Positions 21,656-32,831 of a stretch of DNA of 64,000 bases are shown piece by piece (position 1 is the stretch's first letter; each line of letters opens with the position of its first letter). The position numbers were made by a program, and so were the translations under genes. Below the pieces are notes generated by a model, which saw only the letters and a list, made by a program, of their open reading frames with translations, ran no database searches and was not told where the DNA came from. This DNA is from Paraphysomonas bandaiensis (lineage: Eukaryota; Chrysophyceae). The stretch is taken from contig CBFFRP010000132.1 in NCBI GenBank assembly GCA_965644295.1, forward strand, positions 62,001-126,000, given 5' to 3'.

Positions 21656-24600
21656 TCAATGTATTTCCGACACAACTTCGCGGTACATTTCGTCAAATGA
21701 ATCCCAGTCAATATCTGGACTGCAACCTGGATCGTACAATTTTTCTTCTATTGTTGTTAAAAGCTCTATACCTCGAAGTCGCAGTTGTTGTAATGTATTA
21801 GTGAAGTATCCAGAAACATATTCATTTACAGAATTCGCATCTGACATTGATGTGTAGAATGGCCGGTGGACTTGAAAATGATACAAAACGGCTTGCTCGG
21901 AAGAGTTAATTTTTTTTGCATCCTTATCTAAAATGAGGCCATCAAAACGCTGCTCTGTACTGAAGTCAACTCTTTTATATCCTTTCGACCAGTCTATCGT
22001 CCAGCCATACCGGTGTCTCGGAAGCGTTGAGTAACAAAACCCAGAACTTGTATTACTACAACCAGAAAAAGGGAAATCTAAGTGACACCCACCGGCCATA
22101 TGCAGCGCTCCTTGAAATATCCTGCGGGTGGGAAGGATAGGTTTCTTGAACTTCAGTCCACTGCGTTGGGTCTCTGGAGCCCGCACAAACCTTGACCCAA
22201 CCCATCTATTGGTGCGAGAGGACGACGGCGGAGAATCATCCGGTCGATACAATACTTCAGAAGACATCATAAAATAGCACAGAGGGTGACCATCACCGTC
22301 AGCCCATCCGATCCCGCCACGCCAAGAATCATAGAGTTCGAAAGCATTTGCGTCCGCAGGAAGGGGGGTGAGTGGTACATTAGAATCGGCAGAACGAATA
22401 ACATCCATTATCGTATGATGGGGGGGTTTGGGAATGAAATACTCGTCAATGTCCCTGACAGAAGACTAATGAGAAACAGATTTATATATACATAAATAAC
22501 AGGGTATTTACCATATGGCCAAATAATCTGCAACGCCTTTAGAAAAATATAAACACATGTTAACAAAAAATATTTTGATGTTGTCTCTGTCCATAGACAT
22601 ACCAAACAAACCATACAATAAATCCTCGTCTCCTGCCTCAGACACTACACTCAGTAGACCATCTTGAATATATGACCTGAATGCTTGCAAGAACCTATTC
22701 ATATTGACACTTCCCCAAGTGTATGTCGCAGCAACATACATATGTCGTACACCCATATTAAAATGATGCTGCATAAACTCTGCATACAGCGCAACTGTCC
22801 TTTTGGACATTGCAGACTCTATACCCGGCACACACATGTGAATATCATCGGTACCCAGACTATTCGGTTTGGTACTAAAACCTTTCCACGCATCTAGCTG
22901 AGAAGCTTCTCCAGGAGCTGTCAGCATGAAGCCAGTCCTCCTTGTTTTCCATGGAATACTGTACTGAGTAACTAAATACGATCCGCGGAATATTTCAACC
23001 CAGAGTTCTTCATTTGAACGGGCAAGATAGCGGTAAGCAGCTTCAGAATCCTGAATCGGACATCGGAGTATGTCGAGGCGCTTGTTTGCATTCACGTCCG
23101 GTGTGAGTTCATTTGGAAGAAACACCCCTTGGACTGTGTATGCTGTGGACCGATTGGTATTGGATATCCGACAAGTGTAGGTATGTCCATCATTTCTTTC
23201 GCCTACTGTGGTGTAATTTACGCTACGCGAATGCCTTATTGCTTGTATCCAAGCGCTTAGTGAGTCTTCCCGAATAGCAAAGTTATTTATCTTTCCCGTG
23301 AAATTGGCCAGCTGCTCATGGGCCATGAAGAAACTCACCAAGTGCAAATTCCAAGAGGCATACTCTCGCTCTATAATAGCTCCGAGGATAACATCTGAAT
23401 GGTCTTGTACAAAATACGGCAACTCACCCGTTTTCCCATAAAACGATGGTGGGCTGAGCGGAATTGAAGCGATAGCGTCATGAGAATCGCTTGAGTCCAC
23501 ATATTTTAAAGTGGCAGGGTACAACTTTATCCAATTTTCATCGGGTGCTGGTGCAACTTTTACATGCTCTGGAAGAGTTGCTAAAATGTACAAACCTCGT
23601 CTAATTAACTCACTGTAAACAGCAGGAAAGTAAAATTTCGCATAATCATTTATAGCCGTTAAGGCAGAAGAGTCCTCACTCGGCAGTAGCTCTCTGCGGT
23701 ATATTTGTACATGGTATATCACAGCCTCTTTGATTGGGTCCAATTTTTTGGCATCCTTATCGTATACAACACTGTCAAATTTATGCTCCAATGAGAAATC
23801 AGATACTCTTCTTTCGCCATTTACAATATCTACCGAATATCCATAAATATCTTTTCTCATGGCCGCGTTGCAAAACGATTCCCCAGTACTACTATTACCA
23901 CAACCGCCCCATTCACCACCTAAATGACAAGCCCCACCTACATGTAACCCAGCTTGCCATATTCTTTCAGTTGGAAATATACTCTTCTGGAAACTGAGGC
24001 CTCGTCGTTTGCTATCAGGCGCATGAGAAAAATCAACACCAACCCAACTTCCTTGTAATTCATTTGACGCTTGCATTTTACTCTTATCCTTTCCAAATAT
24101 CACATCTGACACCAAGTATAGGTAACAGAAAGGATGCCCATGGCCATCAGCCCAGCCTCGACCGCCCTTCCACCTATATTTCATTGCATGAGCATCGGTT
24201 TTATTGGGAAATGGGATGAGTGGTTTCGATGATTCGGCTGAACGAATAACGTCCATTATCGTATGGTGCGGCGGTTTCGGTATAAAATACTCGTCAGTGT
24301 CCCATACCGCAACATAGTCAGCAACTCCTTTACACAAATAGAGGCACATATTTACATGCATCACTTTTGCGTTGTCTCTATCAAGCGACACCCCAAGGAA
24401 GCTATATAGCAAGTCAATATTATCTCCAGCAAGAGAAGACACGGAGAGAATACCATCATCAATGTACGTCTGAAATGCTATCAAAAACTTTGCCATGTTT
24501 GCACCATTCCATGCATATGTTCCTGCAACAAACATATGCTGTACTCCAAGTAAGAGGTGATGTTGTATAAACTCAGCATATACAGGAAGTGTTGTCTGAG

Positions 24601-27352
24601 AAATTGCCGACTCGACCCCAGGGACGCACATATACAGCTCATCACCCCCAACCTCTCCTGGTAGGGTGCTTGTAGAATTCTTATCGAAGCCTTTCCATGC
24701 ATCAAAACTATCTGCAATACGCGGTGATGACATCGAATACCCTGTTCGACGGGTTTTCCATGGAATTGTATACGAAAGGATCACTTTACCACCTTTTAGG
24801 ATATCCACTTCAATCTCTTCCTCGGAGTCAGTCATGGTGCGATACAATTTCTCAGTATCACGCATCCGACACCGCATAACATCCACACGTCTGTTCGCAT
24901 TTCTATCTGGAGTTAAGGCGTTGGGTAGAAATTTTCCCACGACTGAGTAAGATTCAGCAGAAGAAAACGGCTTGATACGACATGCATACAACGGAGGGTC
25001 AGATACTCTTGCCCCACTGCTTTTATACTCAGTGTCATTGAATATTCTGCTAGCTTCCCGCCACTGATCTCTTGTCACTGGGCTGACTCTTTTGAGGCCA
25101 TAGTCAACAGGAGGATTCCACAGCATCCAGTGTTGTAAGAAAAAAGTGGTAACATGTAGACTCCAGGACCTATGTCGCCGCTCTAGGATAGCTCCAAGAG
25201 CCACATCACTGTTGTCACTTGCAAACGCAGGTAATCCGCGATGTGGAGGTCGAGTTAACACATTCGCTCGGGTGAAATCTTCAGAAAAATTGAATACACC
25301 ATTGGAGCTACCTTGAAATATATCAGATTTATTAAAGGTATACTGTCTGTCCCCACTCTCAAAAGTACTTGGAGGCACATTCCCAAGAACCTTCTTTGGA
25401 CTTGGAGTAAAAATCTCAGCATATTTTACCCATCTAGTCGGGTCTAGATTGGGCACATCCTCAACAGGCATCAAGCCTACAGTAGATGCATTGATGCGGC
25501 TCTCCGCGAGTGCAGCCTTCACCTGGTCGGAATAATGGGACACGTACGCATTTCCAGTGCCTGCCTTTGACAGGGGTTGTGGCCGCATTGTTTCCAGCGC
25601 CGACACGAAATTTATAAGATAGGCATCTTCATTGTGCCTGAGCAACTTTGTGTCTCTAGGAAACACAATATCGTCAATGGAATGTTTCGCTGGTACCGCA
25701 GTTGGGTTCTTCTTCACCACAAGCTGGTTGTACACGTACATGCTATCAGGAACACTCACAAAACAAAGAGAATTGGTGCTACTATTGTATCCCTCCAGTT
25801 CTTGTCCGGAGCATTCAGTCCACTCCCAATCTAATCGACATGCTCCGGACACATGCATTCCAGCCTGAAATATAGATTCTGTAGGCAAAATTGATTTTTG
25901 AATTCTTTCGTTACTAAGGCTACTCGATCCATACAAACCTGAGATCCATGGGTTGGCTAAACGAGTTGTGGTCGACTGCTTCCCTGAAAAAACCTTCCAG
26001 GACTCGAGAGACAGGTAGCAAAATGGATGCCCATCCCCATCTGCCCACCCACGTCCGCCCTTCCAGCTATCAACCGTAATATTGCTCGATATGTCTTCAG
26101 GTCTCAAACGATAACCATCTTGCACAGATACTGACCGGATTACGTCTAAAATACTATTGTGTGGGGGCTGTGGTATGAAGAACTCGTTGATGTCCCACAC
26201 ACCCACATACTCCGCCGTTCCCTTAGCAAGATACAAGCAACTATTCACTTGAATATTTCGCACTGACACGTAGTCCCACTCTATACCCGCAACAATACTA
26301 AACATATTGTACTTATCGGGTGCTTCTGAGACGATTGAGAGACGACCCTGGTCTATGTAAGGCTTCAAAGTTGCCAACAAATACCTCATGGTATATGATT
26401 CCCATGAAAACTCTAATGTCAAATGGATATGCGAGACTCCCAGTATCAAGTGATGCTGTATAAACTCCAATAATTGATATACAGCGCCCCGCTGACCGTA
26501 AATGTTTCGACTTCGAGCGGAACAGAGGTGGATACTATGGGCAGGCCTCGGCAGACTTGCAACACCGCCCGGGGTGTACCCAGCCCAGGCGTCTAACCTC
26601 GTAGCACTATTCGGCGAATATAGAAGGTATCCCGTCCTCCGGGATAACAAAGGAACAACAAACTTGACCAATGCGGTCTCCAACTGGCCCCGGTATATCT
26701 CCACCTCAACTACGGTACTGGAGTTTGCAGTTGACACCAGATGATATAATGACTTCGAATCAGGAATAGGACATCGCAGTACATCCACACGGCGGTTAGA
26801 GTTCGAGTCTGTAGTCTGTTTATTGGGCATGAAACGTCCAACAAGACTAAACTGAAGTGATAGAATAGGTATAGATATTTTACAGTAGTATTTGACTGCA
26901 GGATCTCGCATACCGTTACTTAAATAGTGAACTTTTTTCTGACTCTGAATCAAAGTACGCCACTGACGAATATGCTTGACCGACACACGCCTGGCCTTGT
27001 ACTGTCGCACTTCATCCGGATCAGTCATAGCTGACGAGAGGAAGGATGTGGTTATGTGTAAACCCCATGAGCGAGATGACCGCTCTATTAGAGAGTTCAG
27101 CACCAGCTCGGAACCATCATATGAGATGCATGGGAGCCCTGAGTCCACTACAGAAGGAGAGATAGGCGATCTGTGAGACCCGATAGACAGTGAATCCGCG
27201 GAGTCCTGATGGTTGATCCTGAACAGCACTACCAGTAACTGAAGAGACACCACCAGACCGATACCAGTACACACCGTCCACGACAACGACTGCGCCCGCT
27301 CCCTCCTGTGCCTCCTCTCTATGTTACTGCTATCACCTGTGCCCTTATCCAT
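21656..27352 (-). CDS. Type II membrane protein with three GT92 (DUF23-type) glycosyltransferase modules
   Basis: Two exons, 22512-27352 and 21656-22454, with a 57-nt intron, give 1879 residues. The start is the ATG at 27352 (MDKGTGDSSN), because upstream codons are microsatellite. A basic N terminus is followed by a single hydrophobic anchor (GIGLVVSLQLLVVLF), giving Golgi type II topology. Three ~600-residue modules each have a front part ending NRRVDVLRC/NKRLDILRC. This is followed by the GT92-like core: EFIQHHLLLGV, VNMCLYLxKG, then a W-D-x-[DN]-E-[YF]-F-I-P acidic motif at about residues 386 (WDINEFF), 1017 (WDTDEYF) and 1614 (WDIDEYF). Next come GGRGWADGxGHPxCY and a cysteine-rich tail. 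The intron cuts the third motif. Family knowledge suggests transfer of galactose-like sugars to glycans; donor and acceptor are unknown. Confidence 0.88.
26013..26259 (-). other. Near-identical tract shared with the divergent paralogue (gene conversion candidate)
   Basis: 247 bp within module 1 match plus-strand 28873-29119 at 246 positions by my comparison (the one difference is in the ATATCG/ATAGCG codon pair). Sequence identity falls abruptly on both sides. Confidence 0.85.
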
Positions 27353-27395
27353 ATACACCTGATGAAAATATATCAAGAATAGACAGAATAGCCTA

Positions 27396-27876
27396 CCCAC
27401 ATACATACATACATACATACATACATACATACATACATACATACATACATACATACATACATACATACATACATACATACATACATACATACATACATAC
27501 ATACATACATACATACATACATACATACATACATACATACATACATACATACATACATACATACATACATACATACATACATACATACATACATACATAC
27601 ATACATACATACATACATACCTACATACATACCTACATACATACATACATACCTACCTACCTACATACGTACTGTACATACATACATACATACATACATA
27701 CATACATACATACATACATACATACATACATACATACATACATACATACATACATACATACATACATACATACATACATACATACATACATACATACATA
27801 CATACATACATACATACCTACATACCTACATACGTACTGTACATACATACGTACTGTACATACATACATACAGCAG
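27396..27876. repeat. (ACAT)n microsatellite between the two GT92 genes
   Basis: About 480 bp of ACAT units with CTAC variants near 27620-27670 and 27815-27830 and an ACGTACTGTACAT interruption repeated near 27666, 27833 and 27850. It occupies most of the 592 bp between the start codons of the two divergent GT92 genes. MYVC-repeat reading frames across it are artefacts. Confidence 0.95.
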
Positions 27877-27944
27877 TACACACACGCACATACTTTGAGA
27901 ATATTGCTGTAGAGTTGTTGCCATGCTGTGTGTTCAATGTTTTG

Positions 27945-30900
27945 ATGCCTGTGACCTTTTCACGCAGTAGCATTGTGTTGCTGGTGGCACTGGTGGTTGT
28001 GGTAATAGTGCAGCTGTCGCTGTACTCACTCACCAGCAGCAGCATTGGCAGCAGCAAGTATGTGTCTTTCTCCTTGAGGCGCAGATGGGGCGATGCTGTC
28101 ACATTCACAGGTCTTCCTGCTGTATCCTCACACAGGCGGGCGGTCTTTCTCTCCTCTGTGATAGAGCGCGCTGATGATGAGTGGGATCTTCATCTGGCTG
28201 TGTTTGTTATGTTTCGAGAGTATGAGCGGCGGGTGGTGTCTGCTCTCAGCGGACACAACAAACAGTACTTCTGTAATATATTTTTTCCAGGAAAGGTTGA
28301 ATCGTATACAGTTCCTGCTACTCATATCCCGCATAGTGAAAATGAAACCGCTGGGGTTGATATTCTTCGCTGTCGACTTCTAGATGCTGAGAGAGTCTAC
28401 AGACAGCGTTTATTCGACCGTCCCACTGAGCACTTTGTCGTTGAGATCGTAGAGGAAAGTTTATCATTGGTGCAGTTCAGCATGAATTGGGCAAGCCGTC
28501 GCACTGGGCTTGTGGTAGCCGCCCCACCAGAGTCTAGTCAGTTCAATGCTTGGATGTCTGTTGATAGTAGTCCATCGAAACTGCAAGGCGAGAGTCACCT
28601 ATGTGTAATGGTTGATATGCAGCTCACCGGAGATTTGGAAACGACTCGAGTACTCGAGTTCGTACAGCATCATTTACTTGTTGGTATTTCTCATATTTAT
28701 CTTTTCCATAAGTCATCTTGGGATTCTTACAGTATGGGATTGTTGCTACAAGCTCTGAAAGGATTCATTGGCGATGGCTTGGTGTCAGTACTCTCCACGT
28801 ATCGAGATTCTAATATCGACGACATGCTTATGCCATTCGTGGTAAGTGGTAGCAGCGTAGAAAAAACCATGAGAAATATTCAAGTGAATAGTTGCTTGTA
28901 TCTTGCTAAGGGAACGGCGGAGTATGTGGGTGTGTGGGACATCAACGAGTTCTTCATACCACAGCCCCCACACAATAGTATTTTAGACGTAATCCGGTCA
29001 GTATCTGTGCAAGATGGTTATCGTTTGAGACCTGAAGACATAGCGAGCAATATTACGGTTGATAGCTGGAAGGGCGGACGTGGGTGGGCAGATGGGGATG
29101 GGCATCCATTTTGCTACCTCACCCTCTCTGTGGATGACATTCCCTTGGCGAGCAGTAGATATATGGGATTTTCATTGATTGGAAAGGGTAGAAGCTTTCA
29201 TCTTAGCAGAACGGAAAGGGTTCGTATGCTTTTTCCTACTCGAACTATTTACTGGGCTGGATCAAATGATGTTGCAGGGTGTCGTCTTGGTAAGGAATGG
29301 ACAGACTGTGACGAAAGTTTTGAATATACTGCGCTTTCCTGTCAGCGGCGAAAAAAGCTATCTCGGGACATCCCAGCCATGCTTCCTGGCACTCATAATT
29401 TCGAGGAAGCAGTTTTTCGACGAGATGCAAAGCTAGTCAATAGAGATATCGGCACGCTTCATTCATTCAATGTTGTCCATTTTCCTTATGCTGGTGGTGA
29501 TGGTAGTGTGACTACCACTTTGTATTCAGAAAAGTACCGGCCACGGGTTGCCGACATGCTGCAACGTCGAGGGCATGGTATTTCTGGTAGCAATCAGCCA
29601 TATAACTATTCGTCAGAAGATATTGACGTCACTCCATTGCCTGTTGTGACAAATGACCACAGCGAAGTGATATTGGGCTCTATTATCGAACGCACGCATG
29701 AGTCGTGGGACTTACATGTGACAACGTTCTTCCTTAACCATGTTTTATTCAGTGATCCGGTAAAAATGTACTTAGAGTCAAACAAGGGGGCATCAGTAGA
29801 GAAATGGAATGCTATGATGGTCGGTCACTTAAAAGTGCACCCCGATCGTATCCATATGTGGAATCAAACCATCCGTGGGTTTCGGCATGTAGAGTATGAC
29901 AGGAACGGCAAACGTATGACGCAGAACAATTATCATTGCCGCCTTCGGCATTCGAAATTATCGAAGTCCTATATGGTAACAGGCGAATTCCTTCCGAACA
30001 AACAGACTCCCGACTTGCGCTCAAACAGACGGTTAGATGTGTTTCGATGTCGTGTACAGGATTCTCAGCAAGTGTATCGAGAGTTAATTGCCACAAAGGA
30101 ACAATTGTTGGTCGAAATAATCAGAGGAACTAGTCATCAAGTTGCGAAGTTTTTTGTACCGTGGAAATCGAGGAGAGCAGGATATGTCTTGAATGCACCG
30201 TCAGATGCATCACAATTCAACGCATGGAAAGGATACAACCCCACATCGTCCGCCCTACCTGGTGTTGTCGGTGGGGATGTTGCCCATTTATGTGCTGCAG
30301 GCCTGATTTCTCCTTTTTCACAACAAATTTTGCCTTTAATTGCAGAGTTTATACAGCACCATTTGCTACTAGGATTTGATCATGTATTTCTAACCGCAGC
30401 TTATGCTTGGGAAGGCTCGAATATGAAGATGCTGAAGCAAGCTTTTCAGCATTTTATTAAAACCGGCAAACTAAGTGTCGCTTCACAATCGACCTATGGA
30501 ATCGACTATGTACCAGAACTGCTCGGACTGTCAATGTCTAGAGATAACGCTAATATTTATAGTACTAATATGTGTTTGTATACCGCTAAAGGCACAGCTG
30601 ACTATGTTGGTATATGGGATTTTGACGAGTTCTTTATTCCGAAGCCTCCGCACTTTACTCTTTCTGATGTCCTCAGACGTGTGGAAAGCCCCACTCCACT
30701 GATGCCACTCCCACCAGATACCGATACAGTTAGCATGAAGGCTAACTGGGAGGGCGGAAAGGGTTGGGCTGACGGGGATGGTCATCCATATTGCTACCTG
30801 ATGCTTCAGTCTGAAGTTCTGTTCCGTCCGCCAAATGCTAAAGACGTGGATGACCCACGTATATTTGTAGGCTTGATGTTCGGTCATGCACCAGAGACGA

Positions 30901-32831
30901 AGCGCACTGGGCTGGAATTCAAGAAATCACTACTTCCGACTAGGCGCATATTTCAAGCTGGGCTTCATATGGCTGGTGGGTGCAAACTCGTGTATCCTTT
31001 CAGCGGATGTGGGCTGGAGCAAGACAATGACTTCTGTTATATGACTCAGGAAACGATTGAAAATCAATATCCACCTGATCCGCCGTTTGAATTAACGCAG
31101 CAAATTGATGGCCTCCTGATGGACAAAGATGCAAAGAAAATTGACCCAAATTCTGAAGCTTCGATATATCACTTTCAAGTGCATCGGAAGTTCTTAAAGG
31201 CGAGTAAAGTAGCGCTTGAAGGGCCTAGAAATTTTTATCTTACACGGTTCTTTGCTAGAGTCTACTCAGAAGTTAAACGTAATCGGTTTGAGGTACTAGC
31301 CAGTGTACCGGATTCATTGTCTGTTGATTGTGACTTCATGAAGCACAATTGGATGTTGGTTGCTTATGACTCTATAGGTGCAATTCGACATGGAAATGCA
31401 AGATTACAACCCGAACCTGTAGCCGAACTGCCCGCATTTGCTAGTGATGAATCAGAGATTGCACTGAGTGGAATAATAGAGTATGGTAACAGTGGTAAAC
31501 TGTATGCGTCAACTGTGCTTCTTAGCCATCAATATATTTCCAACCGTACGGCCTTCACGTCGTATCTTGTCCATCCAGATCATACTACATCATTGCGAAA
31601 ATTTGTGCAGAACGCTGCAGGTACTAGGTATACTCTCGATGGCAAACGGAATGACGGCCACTCGTACACTTGTCGCCTAACTAGCAATGGTCATGCCTAT
31701 GTCGTTGAGGGGGAGTTTCTGTTCAACGACTTGACGAATACAGATGCGAATAAACACCTCGATATTTTCCGCTGCCCAATTCAGGATTCTGGTGCCAGTC
31801 ATCGCTTTGATCGTTCCGAGGAGAAGCTTCGAGTTGAAGTTTTCCGCGACTCATATTTATTAGTGAAGTATGATATTCCCTGGAAGTCAAGAAGAACTGG
31901 CTTCATGGTCGATTCTCGAGCACAGACTAGTCTGTTTGATGCATGGGGGGGTCCTACTGATATTGCTCGCAATTCCTCGAGTAATGTTCGAGCTATAATT
32001 TCTCTCGTGGTGGATTCATGTGTACCATTTACAAAGTCTTCTCTCGCTGATATGGCTGAGTTTATACAACATCATATTACGGTTGGATTTGAGCATGTTT
32101 TCATGTCAGTACCCTACAGAATGAAGAATAGCGCTCACTGGGGAAGACTAATCGATGCCCTTCGACCGTATATTTTAGATGGCAAGCTCTCTCTGGCCTC
32201 TCACGTGAGTGGTGACAGGGAGCTGGCTGGGTATGTTCTTGGTATTGCCTTTGATGATATTGTACTTCGGGGAATGCACGCGACAATTCATAGTCGTCTC
32301 TTTCATGGTGCCGAAGGATATATAGTGAGTTTACCGATGGATGAGTATGTGGTCCCAGTTAAAGGACATTCTACCATCTCTCAGGCACTGCGACAGACAT
32401 CGGATTATAACGTACGCTACTTCTGCCACGTTTCATTTTTAAAACTATTAGTGGCTTCGCGGAATAGCAAAGCATCAGCGAAAGCGAAGTGGAAAGGGGA
32501 ATCGTTCAAATATTCTGTTTTGTCTCAGTCGGATGAATCGGTTACGTTTCATTCACTTCTGGATAACACAGAGTGTAGTAATAAAATAGGCATAAGTGAT
32601 ACTGTGGAAGTATACAAGTTTGTGGATAGAGGTGATACATTTTCTGGGCCTGATCTGATGAAAAAAAATGATTATGTTTCAAAGTTTTTCCCCGCTGTAC
32701 ATCAGAAGTTGGTTGACATCAACATAGACCTCATGATATCCATTCCCAAATCTGGTGTCCGAGCATCTCCTGATGATAGTTGGTTTAGCTTTCACGAACT
32801 GTATAAATCATCCATCGGCGATGGGAAATAA
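27945..32831 (+). CDS. Type II membrane protein with three GT92-like modules, the third degenerate
   Basis: A single exon of 1628 residues. The first in-frame ATG is at 27945 (MPVTFSRSSIVLLVALVVVV), which gives a short cytosolic tail and a strong membrane anchor. Module 1 has its acidic motif at residue ~331 (WDINEFF) and module 2 at ~891 (WDFDEFF), each followed by GG[RK]GWADGDGHPxCY. Module 3 keeps the front part and EFIQHH, but its acidic motif is PMDEYVVP near residue 1466. It lacks the Trp-Asp pair and the GWADG block, so it is probably catalytically dead. The order within modules matches the divergent neighbour at 21656-27352, so the two arose by inverted duplication. Golgi glycan synthesis is inferred. 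Confidence 0.88.
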   Translation: MPVTFSRSSIVLLVALVVVVIVQLSLYSLTSSSIGSSKYVSFSLRRRWGDAVTFTGLPAVSSHRRAVFLSSVIERADDEWDLHLAVFVMFREYERRVVSALSGHNKQYFCNIFFPGKVESYTVPATHIPHSENETAGVDILRCRLLDAERVYRQRLFDRPTEHFVVEIVEESLSLVQFSMNWASRRTGLVVAAPPESSQFNAWMSVDSSPSKLQGESHLCVMVDMQLTGDLETTRVLEFVQHHLLVGISHIYLFHKSSWDSYSMGLLLQALKGFIGDGLVSVLSTYRDSNIDDMLMPFVVSGSSVEKTMRNIQVNSCLYLAKGTAEYVGVWDINEFFIPQPPHNSILDVIRSVSVQDGYRLRPEDIASNITVDSWKGGRGWADGDGHPFCYLTLSVDDIPLASSRYMGFSLIGKGRSFHLSRTERVRMLFPTRTIYWAGSNDVAGCRLGKEWTDCDESFEYTALSCQRRKKLSRDIPAMLPGTHNFEEAVFRRDAKLVNRDIGTLHSFNVVHFPYAGGDGSVTTTLYSEKYRPRVADMLQRRGHGISGSNQPYNYSSEDIDVTPLPVVTNDHSEVILGSIIERTHESWDLHVTTFFLNHVLFSDPVKMYLESNKGASVEKWNAMMVGHLKVHPDRIHMWNQTIRGFRHVEYDRNGKRMTQNNYHCRLRHSKLSKSYMVTGEFLPNKQTPDLRSNRRLDVFRCRVQDSQQVYRELIATKEQLLVEIIRGTSHQVAKFFVPWKSRRAGYVLNAPSDASQFNAWKGYNPTSSALPGVVGGDVAHLCAAGLISPFSQQILPLIAEFIQHHLLLGFDHVFLTAAYAWEGSNMKMLKQAFQHFIKTGKLSVASQSTYGIDYVPELLGLSMSRDNANIYSTNMCLYTAKGTADYVGIWDFDEFFIPKPPHFTLSDVLRRVESPTPLMPLPPDTDTVSMKANWEGGKGWADGDGHPYCYLMLQSEVLFRPPNAKDVDDPRIFVGLMFGHAPETKRTGLEFKKSLLPTRRIFQAGLHMAGGCKLVYPFSGCGLEQDNDFCYMTQETIENQYPPDPPFELTQQIDGLLMDKDAKKIDPNSEASIYHFQVHRKFLKASKVALEGPRNFYLTRFFARVYSEVKRNRFEVLASVPDSLSVDCDFMKHNWMLVAYDSIGAIRHGNARLQPEPVAELPAFASDESEIALSGIIEYGNSGKLYASTVLLSHQYISNRTAFTSYLVHPDHTTSLRKFVQNAAGTRYTLDGKRNDGHSYTCRLTSNGHAYVVEGEFLFNDLTNTDANKHLDIFRCPIQDSGASHRFDRSEEKLRVEVFRDSYLLVKYDIPWKSRRTGFMVDSRAQTSLFDAWGGPTDIARNSSSNVRAIISLVVDSCVPFTKSSLADMAEFIQHHITVGFEHVFMSVPYRMKNSAHWGRLIDALRPYILDGKLSLASHVSGDRELAGYVLGIAFDDIVLRGMHATIHSRLFHGAEGYIVSLPMDEYVVPVKGHSTISQALRQTSDYNVRYFCHVSFLKLLVASRNSKASAKAKWKGESFKYSVLSQSDESVTFHSLLDNTECSNKIGISDTVEVYKFVDRGDTFSGPDLMKKNDYVSKFFPAVHQKLVDINIDLMISIPKSGVRASPDDSWFSFHELYKSSIGDGK
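28873..29119 (+). other. Near-identical tract shared with the divergent paralogue (gene conversion candidate)
   Basis: Partner of 26013-26259 on the opposite strand. It covers the NIQVNSCLYLAKG, WDINEFFIP and GGRGWADGDGHPFCY region of module 1. Confidence 0.85.

Noticed and set aside
28128-28334. Short ORFs antisense or out of frame in the GT92 genes
   Set aside because: They are shadows with no independent support.
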